Part shown: positions 40,493 to 49,515 of the stretch, in pieces
How positions within the stretch are numbered: position 1 is the stretch's first letter
Layout of the letters: each line of letters opens with the position of its first letter
From: Moraxellaceae bacterium
Lineage (GTDB): Bacteria; Pseudomonadota; Gammaproteobacteria; Pseudomonadales; Moraxellaceae
Assembly: GCA_030646295.1 (NCBI GenBank)
Contig: JAUSND010000016.1
Span: 372,001 to 436,000 of the forward strand
Length of the DNA stretch: 64,000 bases
Reading direction: 5' to 3'
The notes under the pieces: model-generated
What the model was told of the DNA's origin: nothing
The model's database searches: none
The model's input: only the letters and a program-made list of their open reading frames with translations
Position numbers and translations under genes: made by a program

Positions 40493-41677
40493 TCAGACGA
40501 TTACGCCCGCACTCCGGAGGCGTGCAATCTCGTCGGCGCCAAAGCCGTGCTCGGTCAGTACCTCGGTGGTATGTGAGCCCAGCTCGGTACCGATAAAGCG
40601 GAAGGTTGCCGGCGTCCTCGAGAACTTGATGGCAGAGCCCAGCTGCCTTTGCTTGGTGCCATCGGGACGCGGGACCTCCACGATCAGGCCTCGTGCCTTG
40701 ATTTGCGGATGTTCGCAGGCCTCGGCAAAACTGAGGACCGGTTCGGTGCAGGAATCAATGGCGATGAAGACCTGCTCCCATTCGGCATAGGTCTTCTTTT
40801 TCATTTCAGCGGCAATTTCTGCCTTCAGTGATGCCACGACTTCAGGGTTGCCAAAAGCCATGCCTTGCGGGGCCAGCTCGGGGCGACCAATGGCGCCACA
40901 GAACTGCATGAAAAACTGCGGCTCAAGGCCACCTACGGAGAAGTGACGACCATCCTTCGTTTCGTAGCAGTCGTAGAATGAGCCGCCGTTGAGCTGGGTA
41001 CCCTCACGTTCGGGCTGAATGTTGGCCACCAGTGCCGGCGGGGCCGTCAGGGCATGCAGGGTAAAGGCGGCGTCCGTCATGGAAATGTCGACAAACTGCC
41101 CTTCCCCGGTCTGCATGCGGTGAATCACGGCGGCTAGAATGCCCATTACCGCATGGCAGGAGCCGCCGGCCACATCGGCAATCTGTACGGACACGGGAGC
41201 CGGCCCGGTAGCCTTGCGTCCGTTGTAGCCCAGCACCCCGGCAATGGCGAGGTAGTTCATGTCGTGCCCGGCGCGATCCTTGTAGGGGCCGGTCTGGCCA
41301 TAGCCGGTGATGGCACAGTAAATCAGCTTCGGGTTAATTGCCTTGAGGGCCTCATACCCCACTCCCAGCCGTTCCATCACCCCCGGGCGGAATTGCTCGA
41401 CGACGATGTCGTAGTCCGTCACCAGCTTTTTGATCAGCTCCACGCCTTCCGGCTTCTTCAGGTCCACGGCAATGCCGCGCTTGCTGCGGTTCAGGAAGGC
41501 ATGCGATGCCGAAACACCGGCATCATGTGGTGGCAAGATGCGAACCATGTCCGGGCGGGAGGGAGACTCCACTCGCAGGACGTCGGCCCCCATATCGGCC
41601 AGCAGCATGGTGCCAAAGGGGCCTGGCAACAGGCCGGAAAAATCGAGCACCTTGAGGGAAGACAGCGGGCCGGACAT
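40493..41677 (-). CDS. CaiB/BaiF family CoA-transferase (alpha-methylacyl-CoA racemase-like)
   Basis: A 394-residue family III CoA-transferase. LKVLDFSGLLPGPFGTMLLADMGADV is the standard N-terminus and GHDMNYLAIAGVLG carries the catalytic Asp in the form seen in alpha-methylacyl-CoA racemase, which epimerises 2-methylacyl-CoAs, rather than the formyl-CoA transferase form. The ATG at 41677 has CAGGAG upstream; the frame is open to 41776. It is divergent from the acyltransferase gene and convergent with the secretin-N-like gene. A role in branched fatty-acid catabolism is likely. Confidence 0.87.
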   Translation of the reverse strand: MSGPLSSLKVLDFSGLLPGPFGTMLLADMGADVLRVESPSRPDMVRILPPHDAGVSASHAFLNRSKRGIAVDLKKPEGVELIKKLVTDYDIVVEQFRPGVMERLGVGYEALKAINPKLIYCAITGYGQTGPYKDRAGHDMNYLAIAGVLGYNGRKATGPAPVSVQIADVAGGSCHAVMGILAAVIHRMQTGEGQFVDISMTDAAFTLHALTAPPALVANIQPEREGTQLNGGSFYDCYETKDGRHFSVGGLEPQFFMQFCGAIGRPELAPQGMAFGNPEVVASLKAEIAAEMKKKTYAEWEQVFIAIDSCTEPVLSFAEACEHPQIKARGLIVEVPRPDGTKQRQLGSAIKFSRTPATFRFIGTELGSHTTEVLTEHGFGADEIARLRSAGVIV

Positions 41678-41924
41678 GATGACGCTCCTGTTAATGACTG
41701 CAGGGTCGGGAGCATAACCCGGGATTGGCGTTGGCCAATGACCCAAGCCCTCAAAAACGTTGACCGTTTCGCTCACTCATGGCCGTGGGCAGGTGCATGT
41801 TTCCCGTTGCACCGGTTCCAAGGCTGGCGCTACCATTCCCGGCACTTCCAGCAAGTACTTGCTCTGGCTGCTTTATTTGCATCTTTACGCCCTGCGCCAT
41901 GGCGACAGGGCATCAGGGGTATTC

Positions 41925-42842
41925 ATGCCTGCCTTCGTGCCAGCTTCGCTGATCGCTGCCGTCTTCCTGGCGCTGATCAGTATCAATACCGTATTTTTTG
42001 CGTTGCTCATCATCGTTACCATGCCCTTGCGCTTTGTCATGCCCACACATGGGCTGCGCACGGGCATTGCCCATCTGCTGATCTTCTTCGCCAGCACATG
42101 GTGCACGATCAACAACAAGGTACTGATGCGTGTTTTGCCAAAGATTGACTGGGATATCGAGGTGCCCGTCGGGCTGGAAAAGAGAGGCTGGTACTTTGTG
42201 ATCGCCAATCACCAGAGCTGGGTCGACATTCTGGTGCTGTTCTATGTGTTCAACGAGCGTATCGCCTTCCTGAAATACTTCCTGAAGCAGGAGCTGATCT
42301 GGGTCCCGTTCCTGGGACAGGCCTGGTATGCCCTGGATTTCCCGTTCATGAAGCGCTACTCGAAAGATGTGCTGGAGAAGCATCCGGAGCTGAAGGGCAA
42401 GGATGTTGAAACCACCCGGCGGGCCTGTGAAAAATTCAGGCATACGCCAGTGTCCGTCATGAATTTTCTGGAAGGCACCCGCTTTACCCTGACAAAACAT
42501 GATCGTCAGCAATCCCCGTACACGCACCTGCTCAAGCCCAAGGCAGGAGGCATGGCGTTTGCCCTGTCTGTACTTGGCAAGCAGATGCATTCGTTGCTGG
42601 ATGTCACCATTGCCTACCCGGAGGGTACGCCCACTTTCATGGACTTCTGTTCTGGCCGGGTACGTCAGATCAATGTCCGTGTGCATCAGCGTGAGATCCC
42701 TTCCGCTGCATTCAGCGCCGACTACGAAAATGATCCCGTATTCCGTGCGGAGTTCCAGAACTGGACAGGCCAGCTCTGGAGTGAAAAAGAAGCCCTGCTG
42801 ACCACCCTTCTTGCCGGGAAAAATGACCGCCATGCTGAGTAA
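41925..42842 (+). CDS. yihG: Membrane acyltransferase, YihG/PlsC family
   Basis: A 305-residue inner-membrane acyltransferase, similar to E. coli YihG. There are two N-terminal hydrophobic helices (about residues 5-60). The catalytic HxxxxD is NHQSWVD, the substrate box FLEGTRFT and a final LDVTIAYPEGTPTF motif. It probably acylates lysophosphatidic acid or another lysolipid. The ATG at 41925 follows AGGGG. Its stop overlaps the DUF349 gene by 20 bases, so the two are linked in translation. Confidence 0.88.
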   Translation: MPAFVPASLIAAVFLALISINTVFFALLIIVTMPLRFVMPTHGLRTGIAHLLIFFASTWCTINNKVLMRVLPKIDWDIEVPVGLEKRGWYFVIANHQSWVDILVLFYVFNERIAFLKYFLKQELIWVPFLGQAWYALDFPFMKRYSKDVLEKHPELKGKDVETTRRACEKFRHTPVSVMNFLEGTRFTLTKHDRQQSPYTHLLKPKAGGMAFALSVLGKQMHSLLDVTIAYPEGTPTFMDFCSGRVRQINVRVHQREIPSAAFSADYENDPVFRAEFQNWTGQLWSEKEALLTTLLAGKNDRHAE

Positions 42843-45654
42843 GCTGTTTCGTACCACTCCCAAGTGGCAAAGCATAAAATCACAGAAACGTATCGAGGCC
42901 ATCGGGGATCTGTTGCCTGACCAGGGCAAGGATCTTGAAATCCTGACTCGTCTGGCAAAGGAAGACAGCGAGCCTGCAGTGCGGCGAGAGGCGGTAAAAA
43001 AGCTGCATGACTTTGATATTCTCATGCAGATCCAGAAGCGTGATCTTGAGGCGATTGTTCGCGACGCCGCCGGACAGCGCTTGCATCAGTTGATGGCTGG
43101 GCAGAGCCCGTTCAGTCCTTCTGTGGAAGAAAGGTTGCAGCGACTTGAGCGCATCAATTCGCCACAGGCGCTGATTGCCCTGATTCGCGAGGCTGATCCG
43201 CTAGAGATTCGTATCGCTGCGATTGCGGCCTTGCAGGATGACATGTACCTGCATGACATTGCCCTGCACTCCCCTGTCGCCCGCTTGCGTCAGGTGGCGG
43301 CTGAACGTATCACCACGCCGGCCCTGCTTGAGGAACTGGCTGCCGCATCACGGCAGAAAGACAAGACGGTTTATCGCCTGGCAAAGGGGCGTCTTGATGA
43401 GCTTCATGCACAGGAAAAAGCGGCACGTGAACGGGAAGCGCGTGCGGTTGCACTGTGTGAAGCCATGGAAGCCCAGGCCCGGGCTGCACTGAATCCGCTC
43501 TATGCCGCCAAGACGGAAAGCTTGCGGCAGCAATGGGCAGAGCTGGACGCAGCCGGCAATCTTTCGCTGGCTGAGCGTTTTGCAACAGCGCATGCTCTTG
43601 CCTGCAAACAGCTTGCTGAGGTTCAGGCGCAGGAACAACGGGTTGCCGACGAGAATCAGGCCATCAAGGAATTGCAAGGCGCACTGGAAACGCTTGAGGG
43701 AACCTTGAGCGAATACCATGGCCAGGATGATTTTGATCAGCCCTCGCTGGCCGCTGTCCGCAAGACCCAGCGACTGCGCTGGGAGCTGGCGGCACAGTTG
43801 CATACGCCCACCGCAGCACTGAGTGCGCGCTATGAAACCGTGATGAAGGCTCTCGACCAGCTGGAATCATTGCTGGTGCAGTGGCATCTGGACAGGCCGG
43901 TCGTTGAGGCAACCATCGCATCGTTACGCGCATCTGCGGATGACGAACCGGATAACGAGTCGGATGAAGCAGCTAACCGCCAGTCCCTGCTTGATGTATT
44001 GCAGCAGTACCGCGAAGGTGGCTGGCCATTACCCGCCATGCTGCAGGAGGCCGCTGTCCTGCTGGGAGATGCCCGCAAGGTGACGGTGAGTGTTTCAGAC
44101 AAGACGGAGCTGTCTGCCCGAAAGGCATCGCTCCAGCAACAACTGGATGCCCTTGAGGTGGCCATCACTGACGGCAACAGCCGTGAAGCCAGTCGCCGGT
44201 TGCGACAGGCGCAGGACTTTGCCCGTACCCATCATGTCAGTACGCCCCGGTTGCAGGCTTTGGGGGATCGCGTAAAGGAGCTGAAGAGCTGGGCAGGCTT
44301 CGTTGTGCAGCCCAAGAAAGAAGCCCTGCTGGCCGAGATGCAGGCGCTGGCCAGCCTGGAGAGTGATCCGGATGACAAGGCTGACCGCATCAAGGCGCTT
44401 CAGGACGAATGGAAGGCGCTTGGTGTGGCTGATCCCGCTGTCGAGCAGCCACTCTGGGAACAGTTCAAGGCGGCCAGTGATGTCGCCTATGAACCTTGCC
44501 GGAAACACTTTGCTGCGCAGCGTGAGGTTCGTGCCGGAAATCTGGTCAAACGCGAGCAGCTCTGCCATCAGCTAGAGCAGTACCGTGATGCCCTGACGGA
44601 CAAGGTGGACTGGAAGAATCACGATGCCATTATCCAGACGGCACGTCGGGAGTGGCAGTTGTATTTTCCTGTGGACCGTCAGCCGGCACGCACGGTGCAG
44701 GACCGCTTTCATGCCGTTCTGCAGTCACTTGAGGCTCGACTTGAAGCCCACTGGGCAGCAATCGGGCAGGAAAAGCAGTTACTGGTTGAGCAGGCGCAGA
44801 AACTGGTGTCGGCCGATGACTTGCGTGTTGCCTGTGACAAGGCCAAGGAACTGCAGCAGCAGTGGCGTGAGTTGGGGCAGGCCTCACCACGACATGACCG
44901 CAAGCTCTGGAAGGAATTTCGTGCTGCGTGCGATGCTGTTTTCAAGCGGCGTGACGATGCCGCCAAGACAAGAAAAGACGCCCAGCAGGAGCAGCTCAAC
45001 CAGGCTGAGCTGCTTGCTCAGGCCATGGAAAAGCTGGCTCTGGAGGCAGACGACAGTTTGCGCAGTGAGGCCATGCATCTTGAGGAGTCCTTTCAGGCTT
45101 TGTCGCTGGGGCGTGATGCAGCGGCTGTTCGTGACCGCTTTCAAAAAGCCAGGAAAAGCTTTGATGCTGTTCGCCTTGGTAAGGCAAATGCACAAAAAAG
45201 CCAGCAGACACGACACATGGTTGATGCATGGGTTGCCGTGTGCAGCGCTGAGCAGGCACTGATCGACAATACGCTACCGCTGCCCCCTGATCTGGCAACA
45301 TTGCCTGCAGCGTGGCGTGCACCACTGCAAGGCCGGCTACAGGGCGTCTCCCGGATCGGGGAACAGCCGGACTCATTGTCCCGGTGGCAGTCTGCTGTTC
45401 AGGACAATACGAAAGTGGTGCTGGATGCCATCATGGACCTGGAGCTTGCACTTGAAATGCCGTCGCCAGCCAGTCGGGGCCAGGAGCGGCGCCAGCGTCA
45501 GCTGGCCCTGCTGCAGGAAAAAGGCTTGCGATCCGGCGTTGCTAATACGAATGAGCTGCGCCTTCAGGCGGTCCTTAAAACGGGGCCGGTTGAAAAGGAT
45601 ATCGTCAAGGAAGCAGCCCAACGCCTGCAGGAAATCTGTTCACGTATCGCCTGA
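42823..45654 (+). CDS. Large DUF349 domain protein
   Basis: A 943-residue, highly charged, predominantly coiled-coil protein without signal peptide or membrane helices. The N-terminal 160 residues contain HEAT-like pairs of helices (EPAVRREAVKKLHD, PLEIRIAAIAALQD); several DUF349 repeats follow, each with a WKALG/WRELG-type turn (for example LQDEWKALGVADP and LQQQWRELGQASP). The start is ATG 42823, within the previous gene; ATG 42832 is an alternative. A terminator at 45686 closes the unit. The function of DUF349 proteins is not established. Confidence 0.85.
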   Translation: MTAMLSKLFRTTPKWQSIKSQKRIEAIGDLLPDQGKDLEILTRLAKEDSEPAVRREAVKKLHDFDILMQIQKRDLEAIVRDAAGQRLHQLMAGQSPFSPSVEERLQRLERINSPQALIALIREADPLEIRIAAIAALQDDMYLHDIALHSPVARLRQVAAERITTPALLEELAAASRQKDKTVYRLAKGRLDELHAQEKAAREREARAVALCEAMEAQARAALNPLYAAKTESLRQQWAELDAAGNLSLAERFATAHALACKQLAEVQAQEQRVADENQAIKELQGALETLEGTLSEYHGQDDFDQPSLAAVRKTQRLRWELAAQLHTPTAALSARYETVMKALDQLESLLVQWHLDRPVVEATIASLRASADDEPDNESDEAANRQSLLDVLQQYREGGWPLPAMLQEAAVLLGDARKVTVSVSDKTELSARKASLQQQLDALEVAITDGNSREASRRLRQAQDFARTHHVSTPRLQALGDRVKELKSWAGFVVQPKKEALLAEMQALASLESDPDDKADRIKALQDEWKALGVADPAVEQPLWEQFKAASDVAYEPCRKHFAAQREVRAGNLVKREQLCHQLEQYRDALTDKVDWKNHDAIIQTARREWQLYFPVDRQPARTVQDRFHAVLQSLEARLEAHWAAIGQEKQLLVEQAQKLVSADDLRVACDKAKELQQQWRELGQASPRHDRKLWKEFRAACDAVFKRRDDAAKTRKDAQQEQLNQAELLAQAMEKLALEADDSLRSEAMHLEESFQALSLGRDAAAVRDRFQKARKSFDAVRLGKANAQKSQQTRHMVDAWVAVCSAEQALIDNTLPLPPDLATLPAAWRAPLQGRLQGVSRIGEQPDSLSRWQSAVQDNTKVVLDAIMDLELALEMPSPASRGQERRQRQLALLQEKGLRSGVANTNELRLQAVLKTGPVEKDIVKEAAQRLQEICSRIA

Positions 45655-45685
45655 TATTCTGAGCGGTATCCGGTAGTTTTATTGA

Positions 45686-45720
45686 GCCGGCCTCTCTCAT
45701 CCGGGGGCCGGCATTTTTTT
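45686..45720 (+). terminator. Terminator of the DUF349 gene, overlapping the tesA 3' end
   Basis: GCCGGCC (45686-45692) pairs with GGCCGGC (45706-45712), followed by ATTTTTTT. The tesA stop codon (45699-45697) lies in the loop, so the signal sits on the last codons of the convergent gene. Confidence 0.75.
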
Positions 45721-46332
45721 GAGTTCACGGGATATCAATGGCCAGGCATTGTCGAGCAGTCGTTGCTGTGCGGCAGCTGTAGGGTGAATGCCATCTTTCT
45801 GCATCAGCTGCATGTTTCCACCGATTCCTTCCAGAAAGAACGGCAAAAGAGGAATGCCGGTTTCCTTGCTTGCGGTCACAAATGAGCGCTCAAACGCCTG
45901 TGCATATGTCTTTCCGTAGTTGGGAGGGATTTTCATTCCCAGCATGATGACTTTCGAGCCGGATTTTTGAGCGTCAATAATCATCTGCCGAAGGTTTTTT
46001 GCCAGCATGGTTGGAGAGTGTCCGCGAAGGCCATCGTTGCCACCCAGTTCGATAATGACAAGGTCCGGACGGTGCTTCTGCAGCAAAGGAGGAAGCCGGC
46101 GAACGCCACCGGAGGTGGTTTCACCACTAAGGCTGCCGTTGATGACCTTGTGTTTTTTTGCAGCCGTTTTGTCCAGTTTTTGTTGCAGCAACTGCACCCA
46201 GCCCTGGTTTGTTTCCAGTCCGTAGGCGGCACTGATACTATCGCCAAAGACCAGGATCGTGGCGGCCTGCACGGGCAAGCTGATTGCCAGCAGACATGCG
46301 ATAACACTTGTTTTCAACCAGTGACGACTCAT
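45697..46332 (-). CDS. tesA: Arylesterase/acyl-CoA thioesterase I TesA
   Basis: A 211-residue periplasmic SGNH hydrolase. A signal peptide (LKTSVIACLLAISLPVQA) precedes TILVFGDSISAAYGL with the nucleophile Ser; the oxyanion residues are in NGSLSGET and ELGGNDGLRG, and the catalytic Asp-His in DGIHPTAAAQ. The likely start is the second of two ATGs (46332), which has TAGGAAG at better spacing; the first ATG (46335) overlaps the start of ybbA on the other strand. tesA divergent from ybbA is the E. coli arrangement too. Confidence 0.94.
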   Translation of the reverse strand: MSRHWLKTSVIACLLAISLPVQAATILVFGDSISAAYGLETNQGWVQLLQQKLDKTAAKKHKVINGSLSGETTSGGVRRLPPLLQKHRPDLVIIELGGNDGLRGHSPTMLAKNLRQMIIDAQKSGSKVIMLGMKIPPNYGKTYAQAFERSFVTASKETGIPLLPFFLEGIGGNMQLMQKDGIHPTAAAQQRLLDNAWPLISRELKKMPAPG

Positions 46333-46333
46333 C

Positions 46334-47014
46334 ATGCTTCCTAACGATCTGATAGTGGCGCAATCCATCTGCAAGTCCGTGAATACCGGCAGCGATGAGC
46401 TTGAGATTCTCCATGAGGTTTCACTTGTGATCAAACAGGGTGAAAGCGTGGCAGTCGTGGGCGCCTCCGGGTCTGGTAAAACCACCCTCCTCGGCCTGCT
46501 TGCAGGGCTTGATACGCCTACCAGTGGAAAACTCAGTCTGTGTGGTGCCGACTTGCAGAATCTCGATGAGGATGCGCGAGCTGCATTGCGCAAGCAATAC
46601 GTCGGTTTTGTATTTCAGTCCTTTCTGCTGGTGCCAACACTGACCGCACTGGAAAACGTCATGCTGGCATTATCGGTGAACGGTCGCGGGAATGCCGATA
46701 CTGCCCGTGAGTGGCTTGACCGGGTCGGACTGGGGCACCGGGTTCATCATACGCCTCGCCAGCTGTCTGGTGGTGAGCAGCAGCGCGTGGCGCTGGCGCG
46801 AGCCTTTGCCGGGCGCCCTTCCATCCTGTTTGCAGATGAGCCTACCGGCAACCTTGATGCCCGTACTGGCGCGCAGATCGATGATCTTCTGTTTTCCCTG
46901 AATGCAGAGGCCGGCACCACGCTGGTGCTGGTCACACATGAGCAGCGACTGGCCTCAAGATGCAGTCGTGTGCTGCATCTTGAAGGCGGAAAGCTGATAA
47001 AGGATGCCACCTGA
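46334..47014 (+). CDS. ybbA: ABC transporter ATP-binding protein YbbA
   Basis: A 226-residue LolD/MacB-type ATPase. Walker A GASGSGKTTLL (near residue 42), Q-loop FQSFLLVPTL, signature LSGGEQQRVALARAF and Walker B ILFADEPTGN are complete. The ybbP permease follows with a 1-base overlap (TGATG). The start ATG at 46334 shares the palindrome CATG with tesA on the minus strand; no strong ribosome-binding site is seen. Confidence 0.94.
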   Translation: MLPNDLIVAQSICKSVNTGSDELEILHEVSLVIKQGESVAVVGASGSGKTTLLGLLAGLDTPTSGKLSLCGADLQNLDEDARAALRKQYVGFVFQSFLLVPTLTALENVMLALSVNGRGNADTAREWLDRVGLGHRVHHTPRQLSGGEQQRVALARAFAGRPSILFADEPTGNLDARTGAQIDDLLFSLNAEAGTTLVLVTHEQRLASRCSRVLHLEGGKLIKDAT

Positions 47015-49476
47015 TGCAGAGCGGCTGGCAAGACTTCTGGCGCGACCTGAAAAACGGCGAGCTCACGTTGCTGTTGCTGGCCCTGATTCTTGCTGTTGCG
47101 GCCACAACAACGCTACGACACTTCAGTTCCGGCATTGAAAAGGGCCTGGCACAAGAAGCTGCACGGTTGATTGGTGCCGACCTTGTGCTGCGCAGCTCCC
47201 GCCCGCTTGCAGATGATGTCAGCGTACAAGCCACACGTCTGGGGCTTGTTTCAGCACACACGCTGGAGTTTGCCAGTGTGTTGCAGGGGCCGGCCGAATT
47301 CCAGCTGGCGGCTGTCAAGGCCGTGAGTCCCGGCTATCCATTGCGCGGACAGCTTCGCTTGCGTGAAAACAACAAGGACATCACGACTCACTCCATTCCC
47401 GCAAAAGGGACACTGTGGGTGGATGAACGCTTGCTGGGACTGCTACAGGCTGGTGTGGGCGACACTGTCGTGCTGGGCGAAAAGTCTTTCCGGATTGCGG
47501 CCATCCTGGCATTCGAGCCTGATCGGGGAGGTAACTTCGCTGCATTTTCACCGCGTGCCATGATGGCTCTCGATGATGTTGCGTCGACCGGCGTCATTCA
47601 GCCGGGTTCACGTTTGCAGTATCAATTGCTGATGCGTGGAGATGAACAGGCACTGGCCGCGTTCCGGCAATGGGTAACGCCCCGGCTGGGGCCCGGCTCG
47701 CGACTCATGGATGTGGCGGGTGGTCGGCCCGAGCTGGCGACGCCCCTTGTTCGTGCCAGTGATTACCTCAGTCTTGCAGCCATTGCTGCGGTGGTGCTGG
47801 CGGGGTTGGCGATTGCCGTAAGTGCCCGCCGGTTTGCCGAGCGACGTTACGACATGCAGGCGCTTTTGCGCTGCCTGGGGGCGTCAAGAGGCGAGGCCTT
47901 CTCACGCGTATTTGCCGAGTTGCTGCTGGTATGGGCAGTCGCAATCATTCTGGGGGCGCTGCTTGGCGGGCTGGCATCCGTTGCGGTCAATCACCTGCTG
48001 AAAGACCTGCTTCCTGTTGGCGCGCCTGCATTCACGTTCTGGCGACCTCTGCTTACCGGCATTTCAACGGCCACCCTGACCCTTGCCGGATTTGCCCTGC
48101 CGGCCCTGCTGTCGCTGGGACGGGTGACGCCACTGCGAGTGCTGCGTCGGGAGTTGCTGCCACCCTCCCTCCCCCAGCTTGCCATTACTGCGCTGCTCTT
48201 GCTGGCTCTTTTCATGCTGTTGGCGATGGAAACGGGTCGCTTGTTGCTGACAGCCCTTGCCGTTGGCGGGGGAGCAGCTCTGGTATTTCTGCTGCAGTGG
48301 GCGTTGCAACGGCTGCTGGTGGCATCTCGCCGCTGGAACAATCCGTATCTGTCGGTACTGCGCCGCCATCCTGCGGAAACGGCAACCCAGATCCTTGGGC
48401 TTGCCCTGGGCCTGACTGCATTGCTCATGGTATTCAGTTTGCGCGGTGAGCTGCTTGGTGCCTGGGAAAACAAGATTCCACCCGGGGCGCCCAACCAGTT
48501 TGCACTCAATATTTCTGATCAGGAGCTGAGTGACTTCCGGAGTGCCTTGCACGCACAAGGCTTTTCTCATGAAGCACTTTATCCGGTTGTGCGCGGCCGC
48601 CTGACGGCGATCAATGGAAAGCCCGTACAACAGGCAGTCAGCAAGGAAGACGATGACGGGCGTGATGAATCACTGAATCGCGAGCTTAATCTGACATGGA
48701 GCAAGACACTGCCAAAAGGTAACAGGCTCGTTACGGGAGACTGGTGGAGCAAGGACTCGGTGAGCAATCAGGAGGTATCACTTGAGACGCGACTTGCCGA
48801 ACGTTTGGGACTGAAGCTGGGAGACCGTTTAACATTTACGCTGGCGGAAGGTGAGTTCAGTGCCGTTGTCAGCAGCTTGCGTGAGGTTGACTGGGACAGC
48901 TTTCAGCCTAACTTCTACATGGTATTTCCCCCGGGAATGATTGACCGCTTTCCGGCATCGTACATGACCAGTTTTAATGTGCCGACGAATCAGCGCCCTC
49001 GCCTCAATGCGCTGGTAAAAGCGTTTCCCACCGTGGTCCTGATTGATATTGCCAGTGTTATGGCCGAGGTGAAAAAACTGCTGGAGCAGGTTTCCCGCGC
49101 CGTTGAAGCGGTACTGCTGTTTGTATTGATGGCCGGCGTTCTCGTGATTTCTGCACATGTCATGGCCAGCCTGGATGCACGTCGCCATGAATCCGCCTTG
49201 CTTCGTGTCATTGGAGCAAGCCGGCGCGAACTGCAGACCAGGCTGATGACAGAGTTCGTTTTGCTGGGGCTGATTGCCGGCATTTTGGCCGTAGTGATGA
49301 GCGAGTTGCTGGCCGCAGTTGTTTACTGGAAAGTGCTTGAACTGTCCCCCACGTTGCATCCGATGATCTGGTGGCAAGCGCCATTGGCCGGGGCTTTGCT
49401 GGTAGGCTTTGCAGGCATGTTCGGTGCCAGGCGTGTCTGGAATGCCAGCCCATTGCTGACGCTGCGTCAGGAGTAA
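47014..49476 (+). CDS. ybbP: FtsX-like ABC permease YbbP
   Basis: An 820-residue inner-membrane protein with two FtsX/MacB-type cores. Hydrophobic clusters lie at about 22-42 (LTLLLLALILAVAATTT), 250-425 and at the C-terminus (AVLLFVLMAGVLVIS, then LLGLIAGILAVVMSELL). Large periplasmic regions lie between them. With YbbA it forms a mechanotransmission-type ABC system whose substrate is not known; linkage to TesA suggests lipid or lysophospholipid handling. Confidence 0.9.
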   Translation: MQSGWQDFWRDLKNGELTLLLLALILAVAATTTLRHFSSGIEKGLAQEAARLIGADLVLRSSRPLADDVSVQATRLGLVSAHTLEFASVLQGPAEFQLAAVKAVSPGYPLRGQLRLRENNKDITTHSIPAKGTLWVDERLLGLLQAGVGDTVVLGEKSFRIAAILAFEPDRGGNFAAFSPRAMMALDDVASTGVIQPGSRLQYQLLMRGDEQALAAFRQWVTPRLGPGSRLMDVAGGRPELATPLVRASDYLSLAAIAAVVLAGLAIAVSARRFAERRYDMQALLRCLGASRGEAFSRVFAELLLVWAVAIILGALLGGLASVAVNHLLKDLLPVGAPAFTFWRPLLTGISTATLTLAGFALPALLSLGRVTPLRVLRRELLPPSLPQLAITALLLLALFMLLAMETGRLLLTALAVGGGAALVFLLQWALQRLLVASRRWNNPYLSVLRRHPAETATQILGLALGLTALLMVFSLRGELLGAWENKIPPGAPNQFALNISDQELSDFRSALHAQGFSHEALYPVVRGRLTAINGKPVQQAVSKEDDDGRDESLNRELNLTWSKTLPKGNRLVTGDWWSKDSVSNQEVSLETRLAERLGLKLGDRLTFTLAEGEFSAVVSSLREVDWDSFQPNFYMVFPPGMIDRFPASYMTSFNVPTNQRPRLNALVKAFPTVVLIDIASVMAEVKKLLEQVSRAVEAVLLFVLMAGVLVISAHVMASLDARRHESALLRVIGASRRELQTRLMTEFVLLGLIAGILAVVMSELLAAVVYWKVLELSPTLHPMIWWQAPLAGALLVGFAGMFGARRVWNASPLLTLRQE

Positions 49477-49515
49477 TACGTCTCCAATGCTGATTCACAT
49501 GGCAGGAATTGCAGA

